Of a stretch of 35,884 bases of DNA, positions 31,619-35,884 are shown piece after piece. The stretch covers positions 1-35,884 of the forward strand of contig NZ_JBHLWA010000016.1 in NCBI RefSeq assembly GCF_042433085.1. Reading direction: 5' to 3'. The stretch comes from Gallibacterium melopsittaci (lineage in GTDB: Bacteria > Pseudomonadota > Gammaproteobacteria > Enterobacterales > Pasteurellaceae). A program made the translations under genes and the position numbers. Below the pieces are notes generated by a model, which had not been told where the DNA came from, searched no databases, and saw nothing but the letters and a program-made list of their open reading frames with translations. Numbering within the stretch: position 1 is the stretch's first letter; the number at the start of each line of letters is the position of its first letter.

Positions 31619-31629
31619 ATAACATCTTA

Positions 31630-33516
31630 TTATGCTAACAACTGATTAATACGTTTAATAAACGCTGCTGGATTTTCTAACGTACCTCGTTCTGCAAGTA
31701 ATGCTTGATCAAACAAGAGTTCTACCCATTCTGCAAATTGTTGCTCATCTGCAATATCAGCGACTTTCTTAATTAAACGATGCTCAGGATTGAGTTCAAA
31801 TGTATATTTTACTTCTGGCATTTTTTGTCCTGCTGCCGCAAACAATTTTGCCATTTGTGTTGTCATCTGATCATTATCCGTTGATACAATCGCAGGTGTT
31901 TCACTTAAACGGTGGGTTAAACGTACATCTTTCACACGTTCCCCTAATAACGTTTTCACACGTTCAATGAAAGAGGCAAATTCCTGAGCTTCTTCTTTTT
32001 GCTTATTCTCTTCCTCTTTATCAGCTAAATCACCTAAATCAAGATCTGATTTCGTAATCGTTTGTAACGCTTTACCATCAAACTCTGTCAAATAGCTCAA
32101 CATCCATTCATCAATGCGATCAGAAAGTAATAAAACTTCAATACCCTTCTTGTTAAAGATCTCTAAATGCGGGCTATTTTTCGCTGCCATATAGCTATCT
32201 GCCGTAATATAGTAGATGGCTTTTTGCCCCTCTTTCATTCTGGCGACATAATCTGGTAATGAAACTGTTTGTTCACTACTATCATTGTGCGTTGAGGCAA
32301 AGCGTAATAATTTAGCAATCTCTTCTTTATTCGCTGGATCTTCTGCTGGACCTTCTTTCAAGACTAAGCCAAATTCTTGCCAGAATTGTTGATATTTAGT
32401 TTGATCTTCATCTTTGGCTAATTTTTCTAGCATACCTAACGCACGTTTCGTTAACGCTTTACGCAATGCAGCAGTCACTTTGTTATCTTGTAATATTTCA
32501 CGCGATACATTTAATGGTAAGTCATTTGAATCAATTAACCCTTTGATAAAGCGTAAATAATTCGGCATAAATTGTTCAGCATCGTCCATAATAAACACAC
32601 GCTGTACATAAAGTTTTAAACCATGTTTTTGTTCACGATTGAAAAGATCCCAAGGTGCTTTAGCTGGTAAATAAAGCAAGCTAGTATATTCTTGATTTCC
32701 CTCTACTTTATTATGTGCCCATAACATTGGATCAGCAAAATCGTGACTTAAATGTTTATAAAACTCTTTATATTCTTCATCACTAATGTCTGATTTTGAA
32801 CGTGTCCAAAGTGCTTGAGCTTTATTAATTTTTTCCCATTTAACGCCAGCTTCCTTCCCTTCTTCATCATACTCTTTAGTTAAAATTTCAACTGGCAAGC
32901 CGATATGGTCTGAATATTTACCGATAATTTCACGCAAACGCCATTCATTAAGGAACTCTTTTTCATCTTCACGTAAATGGAGTGTAATGTCTGTACCACG
33001 ATCTTTCTTCTCAATATCTGCGACACTAAATTCACCTTCTCCAGCAGACTCCCATAACACACCTTGATCGGCACTAACGCCCGCAGCACGCGTTTTTACG
33101 GTAACTTTATCCGCTACAATAAACGCAGAATAGAAACCTACACCAAATTGTCCGATGAGTTGACTATCTTTTGCTTGCTCTGCCCCTAATGAAGAAAGGA
33201 ATTCTTTCGTACCTGATTTCGCAATCGTACCGAGATGCTCAATCGCCTGTTCACGAGTCATCCCAATCCCATTATCACTAATGATTAATGTTCCTTTATC
33301 TGCATCAAAACTAATACGAACTTTTAAATCCCCATTACCTTCATACAGCTCTGGTGCAGACAATGCTTTAAAGCGAAGTTTATCTGCCGCATCTGAGGCA
33401 TTAGAGATCAATTCTCTTACGAAAATTTCTTTGTTTGAATAAAGTGAATGGATCATTAATTGCAGAAGCTGTTTCACTTCTGATTGAAAGCCTCTCGTTT
33501 CTTGATTCTTACTCAT
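31630..33516 (-). CDS. htpG: Molecular chaperone HtpG (bacterial Hsp90)
   Basis: ATP-dependent cytosolic chaperone dimer; 628 residues, near the 624 of E. coli. The N-terminal GHKL ATPase domain (about 1-230) has the catalytic glutamate in FVRELISNASDAADKLRF, the DNGIGMT loop and GQFGVGFYSAF. The middle domain has NRE and LNVSREILQ segments with the conserved arginine. The C-terminal dimerisation domain ends in the usual bacterial fashion without MEEVD. The ATG at 33516 follows AAAGGGAAAATGT. It is flanked by terminators on both sides, so it is monocistronic; a heat-shock promoter was not identified. Confidence 0.97.
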   Translation of the reverse strand: MSKNQETRGFQSEVKQLLQLMIHSLYSNKEIFVRELISNASDAADKLRFKALSAPELYEGNGDLKVRISFDADKGTLIISDNGIGMTREQAIEHLGTIAKSGTKEFLSSLGAEQAKDSQLIGQFGVGFYSAFIVADKVTVKTRAAGVSADQGVLWESAGEGEFSVADIEKKDRGTDITLHLREDEKEFLNEWRLREIIGKYSDHIGLPVEILTKEYDEEGKEAGVKWEKINKAQALWTRSKSDISDEEYKEFYKHLSHDFADPMLWAHNKVEGNQEYTSLLYLPAKAPWDLFNREQKHGLKLYVQRVFIMDDAEQFMPNYLRFIKGLIDSNDLPLNVSREILQDNKVTAALRKALTKRALGMLEKLAKDEDQTKYQQFWQEFGLVLKEGPAEDPANKEEIAKLLRFASTHNDSSEQTVSLPDYVARMKEGQKAIYYITADSYMAAKNSPHLEIFNKKGIEVLLLSDRIDEWMLSYLTEFDGKALQTITKSDLDLGDLADKEEENKQKEEAQEFASFIERVKTLLGERVKDVRLTHRLSETPAIVSTDNDQMTTQMAKLFAAAGQKMPEVKYTFELNPEHRLIKKVADIADEQQFAEWVELLFDQALLAERGTLENPAAFIKRINQLLA

Positions 33517-33621
33517 ACATTTTCCCTTTTAATTATCAAATTAGATTGTGGCGACTATCGCCAAACATCGGTTGCGTAAAATAGGTGTAAAAAAAGAAAT
33601 TTCAAGATTTTAGGCAAGAAA

Positions 33622-33649
33622 AAAGTGCAAACCGTTAAATTTGCACTTT
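33622..33649 (-). terminator. Terminator after the autotransporter gene
   Basis: Perfect 10-bp stem AAAGTGCAAA/TTTGCACTTT (33622-33631 with 33640-33649, 8-nt loop), with a T6 tract on the minus strand, 38 nt past the gene's stop. Confidence 0.85.
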
Positions 33650-33686
33650 CTATATAGATTATTGAAATTCAATCAGATGCTATTAA

Positions 33687-35884
33687 CTAAAAAGCCATCT
33701 TAAATGAAACAGTCGGAGTATGCTCAACGTAACCTTTACGCACATCAGCATCATAGCTTAATGATAAGCTCGCCGCTGGGGCAATTTGATAACGAATATC
33801 TACTCCCATTTCACCGCTCACACGTCCGTGTTGTGCGCCTTTTGTGGTGAATTTTAGATCTGGTGCGCCTGCAAAGGCTGCGCGAACTTCTGCTGGTTCA
33901 CCAATGAGGTCATAACCAACAGCTGTCCTTGCACCAACAGATACTTTATCCGCTACACGGAATTGCGTTGCGATACCTGCTTTGCTCACTAACGCTTGGT
34001 TTGTACCTGCGTCAGCTTGAAGATTTAATACGCCAGCACCTTTTTCTTGGTAATGATTATTGCGTACTACTTGGTAATCCATACGGACAAATGGTTTGAT
34101 TTCTGCATTATCGCTGCTATAAGCAGAGAAGTTCATACCTAAACCAGCATACGCCAATTTATTACCGTAATCCGCTTTTGCAGTACGATTTGCAAAATTG
34201 ATAGTACGTTGCGTACTCACATCGCTATAACCGATACCTGCACGGAAATCTAAATCAATCAATGAACTTACTGGCGTATTACCATACACACCTAATTGAA
34301 TGGTTTCCGCTTTCACGCTTTGATCAGATACTGATTCACGACTATGTACATTGTCATACGCATACCCCATCATCACACCTATGCGAGTTTGTTGATGACA
34401 TTTTTCTGCACCAACCGCAAAGCCATAAGTATCGTCATTGTAGCCTGCTGCCCCTTTATACGCATTTTGTCGTCCGAAACTACCAAAGGTTCTTACCCAA
34501 AGATTCTTATCTTTTTGCAGTAAGTCACTTTCACAACGATCATAAATAGTCGCTAAATCTGCCAACGCTCTGCTGGTATCGGCAATCACTTGACTGCTTG
34601 CACCTGCTAAGGTTGGTAATGAAGCTAATAAGGCATCTGCAGCTTGTTGTTTATCACGAATAGTATAGAACAGACGTGATAATTCATTCGCTGGTGAACG
34701 AACAAAGTTTGCGTCTAAGGTTTGTGCTGCACCGCTAGCACGATCTAAGCCAAATTTGTTTACGATATTATATAAACTATAGCTGTCATCATTTTCTTTC
34801 GCTGCTCTCGGTATCAAAGTGATCTCATTACCAACAAATTGAGGCACAAAATTAAACAATGCACTATTGTCATCATAGCTTGCAAACTGATCACCGATAA
34901 TCTTACCACCAGCCGTAATCAAATTTTCAAACTTGCCGTTTTTTAAATCTTCTTCGTTACTACCAGCAATATCTGTAAAAAGTTTACCATTAGTAATATC
35001 AGCATTGCCAGCTACATTAATCTTCGTATGCCCATCAGGTGTCGCAACGACTTTTAACGTACCATCAAGATTAAGATTGCCTAAAGAAGTACCTTCTTCG
35101 TTCAATGATAACGTCGCATCTGGTTTCACATTCACTGTGGCATTACCTAATTTACCGCCTTTAGAAATGTATAAAGTACCGTCATTAACATTTACATCAC
35201 CGCTAAATGGATTATCGGCTTTCACATCAAATGTTCCTTTACCATTCTTATTGAATTCGCCAGTACCATTAATTGGTGAATTCACATCTTGCGTAACGGT
35301 CGTATTATCCGCAATGTTAACATTTAATTTACCTGCAATTTCAATCGCATCTTTACCTGTTGCCGTTGTATTAAAACCATCAAAGAGTGTATCACCATCA
35401 GCAGGTTTCAAGTTCAGGTTACCATCTTTACTTACGTTAATCTTCGCATCATCAGTACTGTCATCTTGTGCTAGATCAGACGTGATGTTCTTCGCATTCA
35501 AGGTACCATCAATTTGTACATTCCCTGAATTTACTGCAAAGTCTTTTAAGTCATTTGGTAACGTTCCAGATGTTAACGTGCCATCTTGATTCACTTGAAC
35601 ATTACCACCGTCAACTGTTGCACCATTTGCTGCAGTAACATCGCCATTTTCGATAGTTAAATTACCATCTTTTTTCACATTAAGTGTATCCGCATTCACT
35701 GTACCTGATGAAGTAAGTTTTGCTGAGTCTGGTGTACCATTACCGTCACCAACAGTAATATCACCACCATTTAAGGTACTGTCTTTTGCGACAGTCACAT
35801 CACCATCATTGATATTGGTTGCATCCGCTTCTACTGTACCTTTGTTCACATCTACAGTACCGCCATTTACGCTTAATGCTTTAC
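33687..35884 (-). CDS. Type V autotransporter, 5' part beyond right edge
   Basis: C-terminal 732 codons of a larger outer-membrane autotransporter; the frame stays open to the right edge, so the signal peptide and start are missing. The visible passenger (about the first 430 residues) is a run of low-complexity beta-helix repeats rich in Asn, Asp, Gly, Thr and Val, including a PATR-like unit (GTFDVKADNPFSGDVNVNDG). The last 270 residues form the translocator barrel, starting at NLWVRTFGSFGRQ and ending FKMAF with the terminal phenylalanine needed for BAM recognition. Two cysteines occur near the barrel start (YDRCESD and AEKCHQQ). Probably an adhesin; no catalytic motif is visible in the part present. 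Confidence 0.9.
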   Translation of the reverse strand, partial: KALSVNGGTVDVNKGTVEADATNINDGDVTVAKDSTLNGGDITVGDGNGTPDSAKLTSSGTVNADTLNVKKDGNLTIENGDVTAANGATVDGGNVQVNQDGTLTSGTLPNDLKDFAVNSGNVQIDGTLNAKNITSDLAQDDSTDDAKINVSKDGNLNLKPADGDTLFDGFNTTATGKDAIEIAGKLNVNIADNTTVTQDVNSPINGTGEFNKNGKGTFDVKADNPFSGDVNVNDGTLYISKGGKLGNATVNVKPDATLSLNEEGTSLGNLNLDGTLKVVATPDGHTKINVAGNADITNGKLFTDIAGSNEEDLKNGKFENLITAGGKIIGDQFASYDDNSALFNFVPQFVGNEITLIPRAAKENDDSYSLYNIVNKFGLDRASGAAQTLDANFVRSPANELSRLFYTIRDKQQAADALLASLPTLAGASSQVIADTSRALADLATIYDRCESDLLQKDKNLWVRTFGSFGRQNAYKGAAGYNDDTYGFAVGAEKCHQQTRIGVMMGYAYDNVHSRESVSDQSVKAETIQLGVYGNTPVSSLIDLDFRAGIGYSDVSTQRTINFANRTAKADYGNKLAYAGLGMNFSAYSSDNAEIKPFVRMDYQVVRNNHYQEKGAGVLNLQADAGTNQALVSKAGIATQFRVADKVSVGARTAVGYDLIGEPAEVRAAFAGAPDLKFTTKGAQHGRVSGEMGVDIRYQIAPAASLSLSYDADVRKGYVEHTPTVSFKMAF

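Noticed and set aside
34933..35589. A 218-codon open frame on the plus strand opposite the autotransporter passenger
   Set aside because: It is antisense to a clear repeat protein. Its hydrophobic Ser/Pro/Leu-rich translation is what the reverse of Asp/Gly/Thr repeats gives, and it has no ribosome-binding site or family resemblance.

Overview
The window is about 36 kb of AT-rich gammaproteobacterial chromosome and looks like a member of the Pasteurellaceae. The protein sequences read as close relatives of Haemophilus and Pasteurella proteins. Gene order is typical of that family and of enterics: str operon, then tusDCB, yheO, fkpA, slyX; rraA, menA, trmO; and crp, yheU, slmA, dut, coaBC with divergent radC. 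One perfect Haemophilus-type uptake signal sequence (AAGTGCGGT) is present. The genus cannot be fixed from this sequence alone.

Left third (1-12.1 kb): mostly housekeeping. On the minus strand are rpsL, rpsG, fusA and tuf (tuf cut by the left edge), driven by a near-consensus promoter. Beside them are the tRNA 2-thiolation genes tusDCB with the YheO-type regulator, the periplasmic isomerase fkpA, divergent slyX, uspA, mazG with an ABC exporter, and the lipid A phosphoethanolamine transferase eptA.

Centre (12.2-22.5 kb): the accessory and most interesting part. Two transporter-sulfatase pairs are arranged back to back around a 392-bp control region: SSS symporter then sulfatase leftwards, and a second SSS symporter then sulfatase rightwards. 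Next come a radical-SAM anaerobic sulfatase-maturating enzyme (anSME) and a TauE/SafE-type anion permease, transcribed together. After these are a short Crp/Fnr-family regulator and a YtfE-like di-iron protein. Neither sulfatase has a signal peptide. I infer an anaerobic sulfated-metabolite system: import of the intact sulfate ester, cytoplasmic desulfation by formylglycine sulfatases activated by anSME, and disposal of the released anion by the permease. The control region has two perfect TGTGA-N6-TCACA CRP sites, each placed 30 bp from a candidate -10 element. A second inverted repeat, ATGAT-N4-(A/G)TCAT, similar to the FNR/DNR box, occurs twice there and once more between the permease gene and the Crp/Fnr gene.

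Right third (22.8-35.9 kb): paeA (ytfL), rraA-menA, trmO, a SAM-dependent methyltransferase, crp, yheU, slmA, dut, coaBC, radC, htpG, and the 3' part of a large type V autotransporter that runs off the right edge. A cluster of hairpins lies between radC and htpG, where relatives carry rpmB-rpmG.

No tRNA or rRNA gene, CRISPR array, insertion sequence or prophage gene was found.
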